Positions 1 through 8,871 of a DNA stretch of 64,000 bases are shown here, in pieces. The DNA lies in NCBI RefSeq assembly GCF_006715785.1, contig NZ_VFNX01000005.1, forward strand, positions 165,218 through 229,217, given 5' to 3'. Source of the stretch: Streptomyces puniciscabiei (lineage in GTDB: Bacteria > Actinomycetota > Actinomycetes > Streptomycetales > Streptomycetaceae). Made by a program: the position numbers and the translations under genes. Under the pieces are notes generated by a model. The model was not told the DNA's origin. It was given only the letters and a program-made list of their open reading frames with translations, and searched no databases. Numbering within the stretch: the stretch's first letter is position 1; the number at the start of each line of letters is the position of its first letter.

Positions 1-380
1 GTGTTCATGTCCAGGTCTTTCTGTAGCGAGTTTCAAGGACGGAGTTCTCTTCGCCGGCGCCCGATGCACTGCACCGACACTGTCGACCAGGTCACACAGT
101 GGTGGGTACCGACCCATGTCATCCGGCTCGTTCTGATCACACCCGGCATCCGCCTCGCCGAGCGCTGAGGCGGCGCCAACCGAGGGACATTGGATTACAC
201 TCATAATACTGTGCATGAAGACGATGGATGGCAAGCGGGCCCCCGCAGTCGACCGCACTCCATGGTGCGCAAATGAACGCCCCCGAGTGAGGGGATACCG
301 CTCCACCTGGCACGGCACCTCGCCGCCGAACGGGTGGCCGTCGGAGCCTCGAATCCATTGAAGTACGATCGAAATGTAAA
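1..380. other. Intergenic region, no gene recognised
   Basis: No reading frame here has recognisable protein content. The only notable signal is an AT-rich patch near 193-215 (ATTACACTCATAATAC) that shares the 10-mer CACTCATAAT with the TetR operator region near 10909 read on the minus strand. It may be a promoter or operator but has no clear partner gene. Confidence 0.4.
362..375. promoter_or_regulatory. Putative TetR operator copy 1 (AGTACGATCGAAAT)
   Basis: It matches the perfect palindrome ATTACGATCGTAAT found at 4484-4497 at 12 of 14 positions and lies 5 bases upstream of the TetR gene start at 381, where a repressor would block transcription. A third copy is at 17522-17535. Assignment to a specific repressor is inference. 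Confidence 0.5.
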
Positions 381-1040
381 ATGATAAGAGTGCCCGCCAA
401 GAGCAAGCAGCCTCTCCGACGAGCAAAGGAGCGCGCGGTGCGCTACGGGAAAGAGCACAAGCAGGCGACCCGGCAGCGGATCATCGAGGCGGCCGGTCGC
501 CGGTTCAAGCGGGACGGCATCGACGGCTCGGGCATCTCAACCCTCATGACGGACGCGGGGCTGACCAACGGCGCCTTCTACACCCATTTCACGTCGAAAG
601 ACGACCTCGTGGCCACCGCGGTCTCCGACCAATTGCAGGCGCAGAACGCGAGGATCGTCGCGCAGGCGGCACCCGGGCGCGCAGGACTTGAGCAGATCGT
701 GCGCCGGTACCTGTCCGCCCAGCATCGCGACAGCTCCGACGACGGCTGCCCCTCCGCCGCCCTGCTCGACGAAATCCGGCGCTGCACAGACCCGACCAAG
801 CAGGCTTACACCGACGGCGTACTGATGGTCATCGACGGCATCGCCGCCCGCCTGGCACCCGACGATCCCCTCTCGGCCCGCACCAAGGCGCTCGGCGCCT
901 ACGCGATGATGGCCGGGACGCTCCAGCTCTCCCGAGCCCTCACCGACCGGCAGCTTGCCGACGAACTGCTCGAACAGGGCATCCACAACGCCCTCGCCCT
1001 GCTGGGCGTGGAGCACGGGCACTCCAGCCCCGGGATGTGA
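381..1040 (+). CDS. TetR/AcrR family transcriptional regulator
   Basis: A 219-residue TetR-type repressor. The N-terminal DNA-binding domain shows the family pattern: RQRIIEAAGRRF (about residues 31-42), then a helix-turn-helix around 50-70 containing GISTLM and NGAFYTHFTSKDDL. The rest is an all-helical ligand-binding domain of usual length. It is clearly paralogous to the convergent TetR gene at 1315-1917; both share VRY(G/A)KEHKQ and DGIDGSGISTLM. A broken third relative lies at 36844-37170. A palindromic operator-like site sits directly upstream, suggesting autoregulation. The effector is unknown. GTG at 390 is an alternative start. Confidence 0.9.
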   Translation: MIRVPAKSKQPLRRAKERAVRYGKEHKQATRQRIIEAAGRRFKRDGIDGSGISTLMTDAGLTNGAFYTHFTSKDDLVATAVSDQLQAQNARIVAQAAPGRAGLEQIVRRYLSAQHRDSSDDGCPSAALLDEIRRCTDPTKQAYTDGVLMVIDGIAARLAPDDPLSARTKALGAYAMMAGTLQLSRALTDRQLADELLEQGIHNALALLGVEHGHSSPGM

Positions 1041-1058
1041 CACACCCGCACCCCTTGG

Positions 1059-1295
1059 ATGGTTCCGACCCGGAACTCGGTCGACCTGGCGCGCGAGTGC
1101 CGAACGGCGAGTTGGTCCCTCTACCCCGACGCCGGCCATGGCGGCATCTTCCAGTTCCACGGGCAGTTCGTGGAGACGGTTCTCGAGTTCCTCGAGCGGC
1201 AAAAGGCGTGCGGTGCGGTCGTAGTCCGGGCCGAGGGTGGTGCCTCAGGGGCGTGGCGCCCTTTGGGCGAGCGGCTCGAGGCGCCCGTTCACTGA
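1059..1295 (+). pseudogene. C-terminal relic of an alpha/beta hydrolase
   Basis: The first 50 or so codons encode the end of an alpha/beta hydrolase, including YPDAGHGGIFQFH with the family's catalytic histidine. This closely matches the C-terminus of the intact hydrolase at 12106-12972 (YPDSGHGGIFQYH) and the one at 17570-18409. No N-terminal domain, nucleophile elbow or lid is present, and the open frame runs on into unrelated sequence. It looks like the remnant of a deleted TetR-hydrolase pair, since it starts 18 bases after the TetR stop codon. Confidence 0.75.
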
Positions 1296-1314
1296 CGCGA
1301 CCTCGCCTTCCGCC

Positions 1315-1917
1315 TCACCCCATGAACGCGAGAGCGTTCTCGATCCCCAGCTCAAGGACCTCATCGGCGCGCTTCCGGTCGGACAGGGCGCGGGACAGCT
1401 GCATCGTCCCCACCAGCATGGTGAACAGCCCGATGGCCTTGGCCTGAGCGGACCGCGGGTCCTCGGGTGTCAGGCGGGCGGAGATCTCCTCCAGGATGGC
1501 CCGCGCGCCGTCGCTGTAGGCCTGCCTGGTCCCGTCCTCGCAGCGGCCGATCTCGTCGAGAAGGGCGGCGGAGGGGCATCCGAGGCCGGGGTGGTCCCGG
1601 TGCTCGGGAGACAGGTACTCGCGGATGAGGTCCTCGAGTCCCGGGCGGCCGGGCCGCAGGGTGCTGTAACTCGCGACCTGCGTGTGCAGTTCCTCGGCCA
1701 CGACATGGGCGACGAGGTCGTCCTTGGACGCGAAGTGGGCGTAGAAGGCTCCGTTGGTGAGCCCCGCGTCCGCCATCAGCGTGGAGATACCCGAGCCGTC
1801 GATGCCGTCCTGCTTGAACCGGTGGCCGGCCTTTTCGATGATGCGTCGCCGCGTCACCTGCTTGTGCTCCTTGGCGTAGCGCACCACGAGCTTTCTCCGT
1901 TCGCTCCGTAAGGCCAT
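1315..1917 (-). CDS. TetR/AcrR family transcriptional regulator
   Basis: A 200-residue TetR repressor read from the ATG at 1917; an in-frame GTG at 1926 is possible. The N-terminal helix-turn-helix carries GISTLMADAGLTNGAFYAHF and is nearly the same as in the TetR at 381. The C-terminal domain contains STLRPGRPGLEDLIREYLS and ends in ADEVLELGIENALAFMG, both recognisable in the decayed relative at 36844-37170. It lies convergent to a hydrolase fragment and beside an HxlR gene on the same strand. Target genes are not evident, because no intact enzyme gene is divergently paired with it. Confidence 0.9.
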   Translation of the reverse strand: MALRSERRKLVVRYAKEHKQVTRRRIIEKAGHRFKQDGIDGSGISTLMADAGLTNGAFYAHFASKDDLVAHVVAEELHTQVASYSTLRPGRPGLEDLIREYLSPEHRDHPGLGCPSAALLDEIGRCEDGTRQAYSDGARAILEEISARLTPEDPRSAQAKAIGLFTMLVGTMQLSRALSDRKRADEVLELGIENALAFMG

Positions 1918-1960
1918 GCTTCGCACTCAAGGATAATCCATGGCCTGACGCACGTAATAT

Positions 1961-2001
1961 CATGACCGGCGACCCCATGACCGGCGACCCCATGACCGGC
2001 G
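1961..2001. repeat. 15-bp tandem repeat, about 2.7 copies
   Basis: The unit CATGACCGGCGACCC is present twice in full (1961-1975, 1976-1990) and then as an 11-base partial copy. It lies between the start of one TetR gene and the 3' end of the HxlR gene. Copy number might vary between strains. Confidence 0.8.
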
Positions 2002-2004
2002 TGC

Positions 2005-2502
2005 TCACGACCGGATGCGGGCACCGGGTCCGAGTCGGGCGGTGACTTCCGCGGGGCTGAGGGTGGAGTGCTCCGCGGAACACTCGACGACGACGCGGAC
2101 CGGGGCGTCGCAGTCGGTGTGACGGATGTCCAGTACGGGCCCCTCGGGGCCGAGGGCGTACGCCTCGCCCCACTGGCTCAGCGCCATCAGGACAGGCCAC
2201 AGATCCCAGCCCTTGCGGGTCAGGCGGTACTCGTTGCGGGAGCGGCTGCCCGGCTCCTGGTATGGGACGGTCTTCAGGATGCCGGCCGCGATCAGCTTCC
2301 GGAGGCGGTTGCTGAGGACGGCTTCCGACAGGCCGATGTGGCGGTGGAAGTCGTCGAAGCGGCGGACTCCGTTGACGGCGTCACGCAAGATCAGCAACGT
2401 CCATTTCTCTCCGACCACGTCGAGCGTGCGCTGGACGGGGCAGTTCTCCGTGCTCGCCTCAAGCCACTCCATCCCGCCAGCGTAAGGGTCTGGCTTCGTC
2501 AT
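2005..2502 (-). CDS. HxlR family winged helix-turn-helix regulator
   Basis: A 165-residue HxlR-type regulator. The family signature is plain: ENCPVQRTLDVVGEKWTLLILRDAV near residues 18-42, then LSNRLRKLIAAGIL as the recognition region, and the wing SRSRNEYRLTRKG. The HxlR cysteine sits in the usual N-terminal position (NCPVQRTL) and may sense thiol-reactive compounds, as in some family members. It diverges from the thioesterase gene at 2565 across 62 bases, so that gene is its most likely target. Related HxlR genes occur at 21187 and 28862. Confidence 0.92.
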   Translation of the reverse strand: MTKPDPYAGGMEWLEASTENCPVQRTLDVVGEKWTLLILRDAVNGVRRFDDFHRHIGLSEAVLSNRLRKLIAAGILKTVPYQEPGSRSRNEYRLTRKGWDLWPVLMALSQWGEAYALGPEGPVLDIRHTDCDAPVRVVVECSAEHSTLSPAEVTARLGPGARIRS

Positions 2503-2564
2503 TGACAGTCAGGTGAGCGGGAAACTAGCTTCGTTTTCAAAAGTCAGATGGAAGGTGCCCGGCC

Positions 2565-3065
2565 GTGGGACGAACGCGTACGTATCAATGGGAAGATCCC
2601 GCGATCCTGGCGGAAGCCGCCGGACGCATGGCCGGCATCGACTTCCTGCGTGAGTTGCGGGCGGGGCGACTGCCGGCGCCGCCCATCAATTACTCCATCG
2701 ACTTCACTCTGAGCGAGGTGGAGCCCGGCAGGGCGGTCTTCTCCCTGACACCGGGTGAGGAGCACTACAACCCGATCGGCAGCGTGCACGGCGGCATCTT
2801 CGCCACCCTGCTCGACTCGGCGGCCGGCTGCGCGGTCCAGTCGACCCTTCCGCAGGGCGTTGCGTACACCTCGCTCGACCTCACGGTGAAGTTTCTGCGA
2901 CGGATCACCGTGGACACGGGCAGGGTACGCGCCATCGGCACGGTGGTCAGCAAGGGCCGTCAAACCGCCCTGGCCCAGGCGCAGTTGGTCGACGGCTCGG
3001 ACCGTCTGCTCGCCCACGCCACCAGCAGCTGCATGCTCTTCCCGGTGTCACCCTCGCAGGGGTGA
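2565..3065 (+). CDS. PaaI-type hotdog-fold acyl-CoA thioesterase
   Basis: A 166-residue single-domain hotdog thioesterase starting at GTG. The diagnostic motif is NPIGSVHGGIFATLLDSAAG (about residues 68-87): HGG precedes the central helix carrying the catalytic acidic residue. The later strand LDLTVKFLRRI is also typical of PaaI-like enzymes. Members hydrolyse acyl-CoA or aryl-CoA thioesters in the cytoplasm, often releasing CoA from dead-end intermediates. It is divergent from an HxlR regulator that may control it. Substrate cannot be read from sequence. Confidence 0.88.
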   Translation: MGRTRTYQWEDPAILAEAAGRMAGIDFLRELRAGRLPAPPINYSIDFTLSEVEPGRAVFSLTPGEEHYNPIGSVHGGIFATLLDSAAGCAVQSTLPQGVAYTSLDLTVKFLRRITVDTGRVRAIGTVVSKGRQTALAQAQLVDGSDRLLAHATSSCMLFPVSPSQG

Positions 3066-3266
3066 GCCTCGGCGGCGACCGGTATCGGTCCGGGCCGTGA
3101 CGTCGCACTGCCTCGATCGCGGCGCAGACCGCCGGTGTGTGAGGTGAAACCGCTGCGGCGCAGGTCGGTCGCGGCCCGTAACTCCTCGAGTCGTCGGCCT
3201 CCGTGCGCCGCAGCTGTGTCGAGGCGGCGAAGGTGGTGGTTCCCTCGGTCGCCGGGCTGCTCTTCG

Positions 3267-4334
3267 TCAGGCGGCGTGGGTGGGGTAGTCGGTGTAGCCG
3301 GCCGCGCCGCCGCCGTAGAAGGTGGCGGGGTCGGGGGTGTTCAGGGGGGCGCCGGCGCGTACGCGCTCGACGAGGTCGGGATTGGCGAGGGCCATGGTGC
3401 CGACGGTGACGACGTCGGCCAGACCGTCTTCGACGTCCTTGGCGCGGGCGGCGATGTCGGCACCGGCCCGGTTGAGGATCAGCGTGGTCGGCCACAACTT
3501 GCGGAGGGTGGAGAGGAGTTCATCGTCGCCGCCGTGACCGATGTGCAGGTAGGCGAGGTTGAGGGGGGCGAGGGCGCGCAGGAGGTGCGGGTAGAGCTCG
3601 TGCGGGTCGCTCTCCGCGAGGTCGTTGAGCTTGAAGGGGTTGCCGGGAGAGATCCGGATGCCGGTGCGGCCGGCGCCGATCTCGTCGGCCACAGCCGTGG
3701 CGACCTCCACCGCGAAACGGATGCGGTTGTCGAGGGAGCCCCCGTACTGATCCGTGCGCTGGTTGGCGCTGGGGAAGAGGAACTGGTTGACCAGGTAGCC
3801 GTTGGCCCCGTGGATCTCGACGCCGTCGGCGCCGGCCGCGATGGCGGCCGCGGCGGCGCGCCGGAAGTCGTCGACCGTCGCGGCGACCTCCTCGGTGGAC
3901 AGTTCGCGCGGCTCCGGCATCTCCTGGAGCCCGGACGGGGTGAACGTCTGGCCGGCCGGCTTGATAGCGGAGGGTGCCACCGGCTGCCGGTGGTGGGGGG
4001 TGTTGTCCGGGTGGGAGATGCGCCCGGCGTGCATCAGCTGGATGACGATGCGTCCGTCGGCCTTGTGTACGGCGTCGGTGACCTTGCGCCAGCCGGCGAT
4101 GTGTTCCTCGGTGTAGATGCCCGGGGTCATCGGGTAGCCCTGGCCGTCGGCGGAGGGCTGGGTGCCCTCGGTGATGATGAGGGCGTGTGAGGCGCGCTGG
4201 GCGTAGTACTCGGCATTCAGCTCGGTCGGCACCCCTTCGGGGGTGGCCCGGCTGCGGGTCAGGGGTGCCATGGCCAGCCGGTGCGGCAGGGCGATCTTTC
4301 CGACGACGGTCGGGTTCCACAGGGCGTTGAGCAT
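3267..4334 (-). CDS. Old Yellow Enzyme family alkene reductase (NADH:flavin oxidoreductase)
   Basis: A 355-residue FMN-dependent TIM-barrel ene-reductase. ATG at 4334 is chosen because upstream codons are proline-rich non-family sequence and a GAGG lies just before it. Visible motifs: MAPLTRSRA (20s), QLMHAGRISHP (about 99-109), and HGANGYLVNQFLFP (about 175-188), where His175 and Asn178 bind the substrate carbonyl, followed by the family run RTDQYGGSLDNR. The C-terminal VTVGTMALANPDLVERV is the FMN-phosphate region. It reduces activated C=C bonds of enones, nitro compounds or similar electrophiles. An ATTACGATCGTAAT palindrome 150 bases upstream suggests TetR control. Confidence 0.93.
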   Translation of the reverse strand: MLNALWNPTVVGKIALPHRLAMAPLTRSRATPEGVPTELNAEYYAQRASHALIITEGTQPSADGQGYPMTPGIYTEEHIAGWRKVTDAVHKADGRIVIQLMHAGRISHPDNTPHHRQPVAPSAIKPAGQTFTPSGLQEMPEPRELSTEEVAATVDDFRRAAAAAIAAGADGVEIHGANGYLVNQFLFPSANQRTDQYGGSLDNRIRFAVEVATAVADEIGAGRTGIRISPGNPFKLNDLAESDPHELYPHLLRALAPLNLAYLHIGHGGDDELLSTLRKLWPTTLILNRAGADIAARAKDVEDGLADVVTVGTMALANPDLVERVRAGAPLNTPDPATFYGGGAAGYTDYPTHAA

Positions 4335-4483
4335 GGGTGATTCCTCAGGTGATGGGTGGTGGTTTCGAAAGGGCGGGGGCGGACACCGCGTGGACGTGGG
4401 CACCGGGCTCTTCTGCTTCCGGGGCCGAAGACGCACCCGCCCTGCGCACGCCGGCCGAGTCGGAGTCGGCGCCAGCCTATCAA

Positions 4484-4497
4484 ATTACGATCGTAAT
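4484..4497. promoter_or_regulatory. Perfect 14-bp palindromic operator ATTACGATCGTAAT
   Basis: A perfect palindrome in the promoter region of the alkene reductase gene. A one-mismatch copy lies between the TetR gene at 16830-17438 and its divergent hydrolase, and a 12/14 copy lies just before the TetR gene at 381. A TGATAG element next to it on the minus strand could be the -10 box. Confidence 0.65.
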
Positions 4498-4587
4498 GCT
4501 ATGTGGTCGGGTGGGCTGTGGCAAGTGGGCCCCGGCAGGGGCACGAAGTCGCCCGGCGCATTTGGCACAAGAACCTCACGCCAGAGC

Positions 4588-4975
4588 GGATAGGAGTTCC
4601 GCAACGCAAGCTGGAATCGCCTGCTCCGCCCAGATGACCTTGCCCTCGCGGTTGTGCCGTGTGCCCCGGTGTTCGGTGGGGTGGGCGACGAGGAGCAGGC
4701 CGCGGCCGCCCTCGTCGAAGACCCGGGCACGGCGCAGGTGCGGAGCGGTGCTGCTGGTGTCGGAGACTTCGCACGTCAGGGCGGACTGAAGGATCATCCG
4801 CAAATGATGGGGTGCTTGCCGTAGCGGATGGCGGTCGTCACCGGTTCGCTGACTACGAGTTCGGTGGTGAAGGTCAGTTCTTCCAGCCCTCAGGCGGTCA
4901 GATGATCGGATGCTGGGACGCGGGCCGTGAAGACGACTGCCGGGGCGCCGGGGAGACCCAGGTCGCGACATGATC
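4588..4975 (-). pseudogene. Broken ATP-binding (anti-sigma/SpoIIE-type HATPase) protein
   Basis: Minus-strand frames encode pieces of the short Streptomyces GHKL ATPases: ELVVSEPVTTAIRYG (N-box region, where the family normally has an Asn in VTNA), then in another frame LTCEVSDTSSTAPHLRRARV and DEGGRGLLLV (G1 and G2 boxes), ending near IWAEQAIP. A stop codon (at about 4890-4892) and a frameshift between the N-box and G1 segments break the reading frame, and the N-box Asn is replaced by Thr. Members are regulatory ATPases or anti-sigma kinases. This copy cannot make a full protein. Confidence 0.8.
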
Positions 4976-5049
4976 GGCGTCCAAGGCTCCGGTGGGGCAG
5001 TTCGCCGGGCGCGACCGCCCCACCGTAAGCCAGGGGAGGCGACAATCGA

Positions 5050-6939
5050 TCACGGGGTGTGACCGGGGCGGCGGAGAGCGGGGCGCAGGACCTCGATGAC
5101 ACCCGGGTCGTCCACCGTGGACGGGATGGGTTCGTCGCGGCCGTCGGCGATGCCGCGCATGGTCCTGCGCAGAATTTTCCCCGAGCGAGTCTTGGGCAGG
5201 GCGGCCACGACCGTGACGTCCTTGAGGGAGGCGACGGCGCCGATGCGCTCGCGTACGAGCTGGACGAGTTCGGCCTCGACCTCGCCCGGTTCGCGGTCGC
5301 TGCCGGCTTTCAGGACGACGAAGCCGCGCGGGATCTGTCCCTTGAGTTCGTCGGCGACGCCGATGACGGCGCATTCGGCGACGTCGGGGTGGGCGGCCAG
5401 GGCTTCTTCCATGCTGCCGGTGGACAGCCGGTGTCCGGCGACATTGATGACATCGTCGGTGCGGCCCATGACGAAGACGTAGCCGTCGTCGTCGAGGTGG
5501 CCGCTGTCGCCGGTGAGGTAGTAGCCGTCGTAGGCGGAGAGGTAGGAGGCGACGTAGCGGTCGTCGTCCTTCCAGAGCGTGGGGAGCGCGCCGGGCGGCA
5601 GGGGAAGCCTCACGACGATCGCGCCGTCGACGCCCGCGGGCACCGGCTTGCCCGAAGCGTCGAGGACGCGGACGTCCCAGCCCGGCAGCGGGCGGGTCGG
5701 GGAGCCGGGCTTGAGGGGAGCGGCTTCGATACCCACAGGGTTGGCGACGATGGGCCAGCCGGTCTCGGTCTGCCACCAGTGGTCGATCACCGGGACGCCC
5801 AGCAGGTCGCTCGCCCAGTGATAGGTCTCGGGGTCGAGGCGTTCACCGGCCAGGAAGAGATAGCGCAGGTGGGAGAGGTCGTAGCCGGCGGTGAGCGCCC
5901 CCTTCGGGTCCTCCTTCCTGATCGCCCGGAAGGCGGTGGGCGCCGTGAACATGGTCTTGACCCGGTACTCGGCGGCCACCCGCCAGAACTGGCCCGCGTC
6001 CGGGGTGCCGACCGGCTTGCCCTCGTACAGCACCGTGGTCGCGCCGACCAGCAAGGGCGCGTAGACGATGTACGAGTGCCCGACGACCCAGCCGACATCG
6101 GAGCCGGTGAACATGGTCTCGCCCGGGCCCACGTCGTACACGGCCCCCATCGACCAGTGGAGGGCGACCGCGTAGCCGCCGCAGTCACGCACGACTCCCT
6201 TGGGCTTTCCGGTGGTTCCGGAGGTGTAGAGGATGTAGAGGGGGTCGGTTGCGGGGACGGGAACACAGTCGGCCGGTGGCGCGGTAGCCACCAGGTCGGC
6301 CCAGTCGAGATCGTGAGGCCCCAACCCGGCCGCCTCCTGTGGGCGTTGCAGGATCACGCTCTTCTCCGGCTTGTGGCCCGCGAGCTCGATCGCCTCGTCG
6401 AGCAGGGGCTTGTACGCGATGACCCGCTTGCCCTCGATGCCGCAGGAGGCGGAGACGACCACTTTGGGGGCGGCGTCGTCGATGCGAAGGGCGAGTTCAC
6501 GAGGGGCGAACCCGCCGAAGACGACCGAGTGGACCGCGCCGATGCGTGCGCAGGCCAGCATCGCGACAACGGCCTCGGGGACCATTGGCATGTAGATGAC
6601 CACGCGGTCGCCGTGTCCCACGCCGAGCTGTGCGAGGGCTCCGGCGAAGGCCGCCACCTCGTCCCTCAGCTGTTCGTAGGTGTAGGTGCGCCGGGTGCCC
6701 GTCACGGGGGAGTCGTGGACGAGCGCGGGTTGCTCGCCCCGGCCGGCTTCGATGTGCCGGTCGAGCGCGTTGAAGCAGACGTTGAGCCGTCCGTCGGGAA
6801 ACCAGCGGTAGAAGGGTGCGCCCGAGGAGTCCAGAGCGCGTCGCGGAGCGACATCCCAGTCGATGCCCTCCGCCGCCTTCAGCCAGAAGCTCTCCGGGTC
6901 CTCGGTACTGGCGCGGAAGACATCTTCGTATGTTCCCAT
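5050..6939 (-). CDS. prpE: Propionyl/acetyl-CoA synthetase (PrpE-like, AMP-forming)
   Basis: A 629-residue adenylate-forming enzyme. ATG at 6939 is preceded by AAAGGAG and gives MGTYEDVFRAS, the family-like N-terminus. The ACS N-terminal domain is followed by the P-loop YTSGTTGKPKG (about 238-248), GWVVGHSYIVYAPLL, the HWWQTETGWP motif, and a C-terminal PKTRSGKILRR whose lysine is the catalytic, acetylation-regulated one. Length and motif set fit PrpE, which makes propionyl-CoA from propionate, ATP and CoA, better than Acs. The gene stands alone; next on the same strand is a lipase-type hydrolase. Acetate or other short acids remain possible substrates. Confidence 0.88.
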   Translation of the reverse strand: MGTYEDVFRASTEDPESFWLKAAEGIDWDVAPRRALDSSGAPFYRWFPDGRLNVCFNALDRHIEAGRGEQPALVHDSPVTGTRRTYTYEQLRDEVAAFAGALAQLGVGHGDRVVIYMPMVPEAVVAMLACARIGAVHSVVFGGFAPRELALRIDDAAPKVVVSASCGIEGKRVIAYKPLLDEAIELAGHKPEKSVILQRPQEAAGLGPHDLDWADLVATAPPADCVPVPATDPLYILYTSGTTGKPKGVVRDCGGYAVALHWSMGAVYDVGPGETMFTGSDVGWVVGHSYIVYAPLLVGATTVLYEGKPVGTPDAGQFWRVAAEYRVKTMFTAPTAFRAIRKEDPKGALTAGYDLSHLRYLFLAGERLDPETYHWASDLLGVPVIDHWWQTETGWPIVANPVGIEAAPLKPGSPTRPLPGWDVRVLDASGKPVPAGVDGAIVVRLPLPPGALPTLWKDDDRYVASYLSAYDGYYLTGDSGHLDDDGYVFVMGRTDDVINVAGHRLSTGSMEEALAAHPDVAECAVIGVADELKGQIPRGFVVLKAGSDREPGEVEAELVQLVRERIGAVASLKDVTVVAALPKTRSGKILRRTMRGIADGRDEPIPSTVDDPGVIEVLRPALRRPGHTP

Positions 6940-7124
6940 CGCGCACTCCTTTGTGGCATCAAGGGACGGTGATGTGGCTGGGTGGGGAACTGTGTCGGAC
7001 ACAGGCACCGCATGCCGGCCGACATGGTCTGGCAGGATGCCGACGACCGGCGGGAACCGGTCACCGGCATCGCGGTGGTGCGGCGGTCCGGCCGAAGGGC
7101 CGCTCCGCCCAGTGTGCCTTCAGC

Positions 7125-8036
7125 TCACGCGCCGAGGTGCTTGCGCAGCCATTGGCCCATCTGCTGGATCGCCTGGTCCACCTCGGGTACGCGCCCGGCG
7201 CCCAAAATGAACGAGTGCTGCCCTTCGGGCATCGGGTGGACCTCTGAGGTGACCTTGAAGTCCGCGAGGCGTCGGCCGAGTTCGGCGCCGTCGTCGGCGA
7301 GGGTCTCGTACTCGCCGTAGTGGACGGTCGTGGGCGGCAGGCCGGTCAGATCGGCGTTTGCGATGCTGATCGCGGGGTCGGTGAAGTCCACGGCGGGATC
7401 CTGCAGCCAGGCTCCTCGGAAGAGTTCGAGGGTGCTCCTGCTGAGCATCTTGTCGTTGTCCTCGTTCTCGTCCACCGACGCGTTCTGGATGGTGAGGTCG
7501 GTCCACGGCGAGACGCTGACGATCGCGCCCGGCGTCGCCTCGCCCTTCGCGAGCAGGCGCAGCGGGAGCATCACCGCGAGGGTGCCGCCGATCGAGTGGC
7601 CCGTGCTGCCGATGTTCCGCGGCTCGTAGCCCTGCGAGAGCAGCCACCGGTACGCCGTCTCGGCGTCGTCGAGCTGCGCCGGGTAGGGGTGTTCGGGCGC
7701 CAGGCGGAAGTCCACGACGAGGGAGCGGGCTCCGGCTGCCTTGGCGATGTGGCCGGCGGCCTTGCGGTCCGAGTGCATGGAGGCGGTGACGGATCCGCCG
7801 AAGTGGAAGTGGAGCAGTGCCTTGTCGGGGTCGGCGCCCTCGGGGATGGCCCAGAGGGCGGGAACGCCGCCCGCGTCCACCTCGGCGTACGTGACGCCTT
7901 CCGGCTCGGTCGACGCCTTGTGGTTCGAGTCCACGATGTCGCGGATGACGGCCAGGTCGAGACCGGGTGTCGACGACTTCGCGCTCACGCTCGCGAGGAA
8001 CTCCGCGAACTCGTGTGCCTCTCGGCTTACGCCCAT
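7125..8036 (-). CDS. HSL-family alpha/beta hydrolase (esterase)
   Basis: A 303-residue esterase of the hormone-sensitive lipase group. ATG at 8036 follows GAAGGAGCACC, a strong ribosome binding site. The oxyanion-hole segment reads HFHFGG (about 76-81) instead of the textbook HGGG. The nucleophile elbow is GHSIGG with Ser148, RLAPEHPYPAQ is conserved family sequence, and a late DP and GQHSF supply acid and histidine. It should hydrolyse short-chain esters or lactones in the cytoplasm. The upstream 35-bp element (8106-8140) recurs between a reductase and an HxlR gene near 21.15 kb, so it may be under the same regulator. Confidence 0.9.
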   Translation of the reverse strand: MGVSREAHEFAEFLASVSAKSSTPGLDLAVIRDIVDSNHKASTEPEGVTYAEVDAGGVPALWAIPEGADPDKALLHFHFGGSVTASMHSDRKAAGHIAKAAGARSLVVDFRLAPEHPYPAQLDDAETAYRWLLSQGYEPRNIGSTGHSIGGTLAVMLPLRLLAKGEATPGAIVSVSPWTDLTIQNASVDENEDNDKMLSRSTLELFRGAWLQDPAVDFTDPAISIANADLTGLPPTTVHYGEYETLADDGAELGRRLADFKVTSEVHPMPEGQHSFILGAGRVPEVDQAIQQMGQWLRKHLGA

Positions 8037-8105
8037 GGTGGTGCTCCTTCGCAGGTTGCTGCCACGCCCACGTCCCGCGTGCAGCCAGGTTGATGTGCTG
8101 GTCCA

Positions 8106-8140
8106 GACGCTACTGGCTGAGTATAAGAAAGTAAACTCAG
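8106..8140. promoter_or_regulatory. Shared 35-bp promoter/operator element, copy 1
   Basis: This stretch matches 21132-21166 at 30 of 35 bases. Its core (8117-8140) is an imperfect palindrome with arms CTGAGT and ACTCAG. Read on the minus strand, TTACTC, a 17-base spacer and TATACT form a plausible sigma-70-type promoter for the esterase gene, so a protein bound here would block it. The HxlR protein encoded at 21187 is the best candidate. Confidence 0.65.
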
Positions 8141-8470
8141 AAGAGTAAGGGGCACCTCTGGCTGCGGGCGCGGCGGCGCAGTGCGGGCGGCCGAGGGTGA
8201 TCAACGCTCCAGAATCGTTGCGGATCAGCGGTCTGAGGTCCGACTGTCTGGGAGGAGTAATCCCCCCGTCGCCTGGACCGGTGCGGCGGAACGCCTGATG
8301 GTGATGCGTGAGGACGCCGGACTGCAGCCGTGTCTGTCTGCCGGGACCGTCCCGGATCCGACGACCGATTCGCTTGGCGCCGGCCTGCCTGTGGGGCGTA
8401 CAGGGCGGCCGGATGCGGGACTACAAGGCTCTGCACGAACCTCAGCATCACGACAGCGATGCGGACGAGA

Positions 8471-8871
8471 AGACAACTCTGTTCGGGACCGGCGTTCCTG
8501 CCGGTCGCCGCCGTTGTTGACGCGCTCACTCATGCCGTCGAGGCGTACGTGAGCCGCAAGGCCAATCCGTTCTCCGACGGCCTTGCGCTGAACGCTCTCG
8601 TCCGCGCCGGGGCAGATGGCGTGGGGCGAGTCGACCATGGCACGGCATGAGCCGCCCGATCGGCGCGCACTTCCACGTCGCTCATGGTCTGTCGAACGCG
8701 ATGCTCTTCCCCGCGGTGACGGCGTTCTCCGTACCGGCCGCCGAGAGCCGGTACGCCGACTGCGCCCGCGCGTTCGGAGTCGCCGCCGACGGCGACGGCG
8801 ATGCCCTGGCGGCCGGGAGGTTCGTGGAGGCGCTCCGCGACCTGTGCGAGGATCTTGACCTTCAGCCGTAG
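8471..8871 (+). pseudogene. Relic of an iron-containing alcohol dehydrogenase (body)
   Basis: Two plus-strand frames give family III alcohol dehydrogenase sequence: DALTHAVEAYVSRKANPFSD, then, after a deletion and frame change near 8630, HGMSRPIGAHFHVAHGL and SNAMLFPAV, which carries the metal-binding histidines. It ends at a stop codon at 8869-8871. The Rossmann domain is missing. The expected C-terminal tail is present but lies on the opposite strand immediately beyond (8862-8972). Confidence 0.82.

Noticed and set aside
5059..6972. Long open frame antisense to the PrpE-like gene
   Set aside because: High-GC coding DNA commonly leaves the opposite strand open; it has no recognisable motifs, and the minus-strand enzyme is complete.
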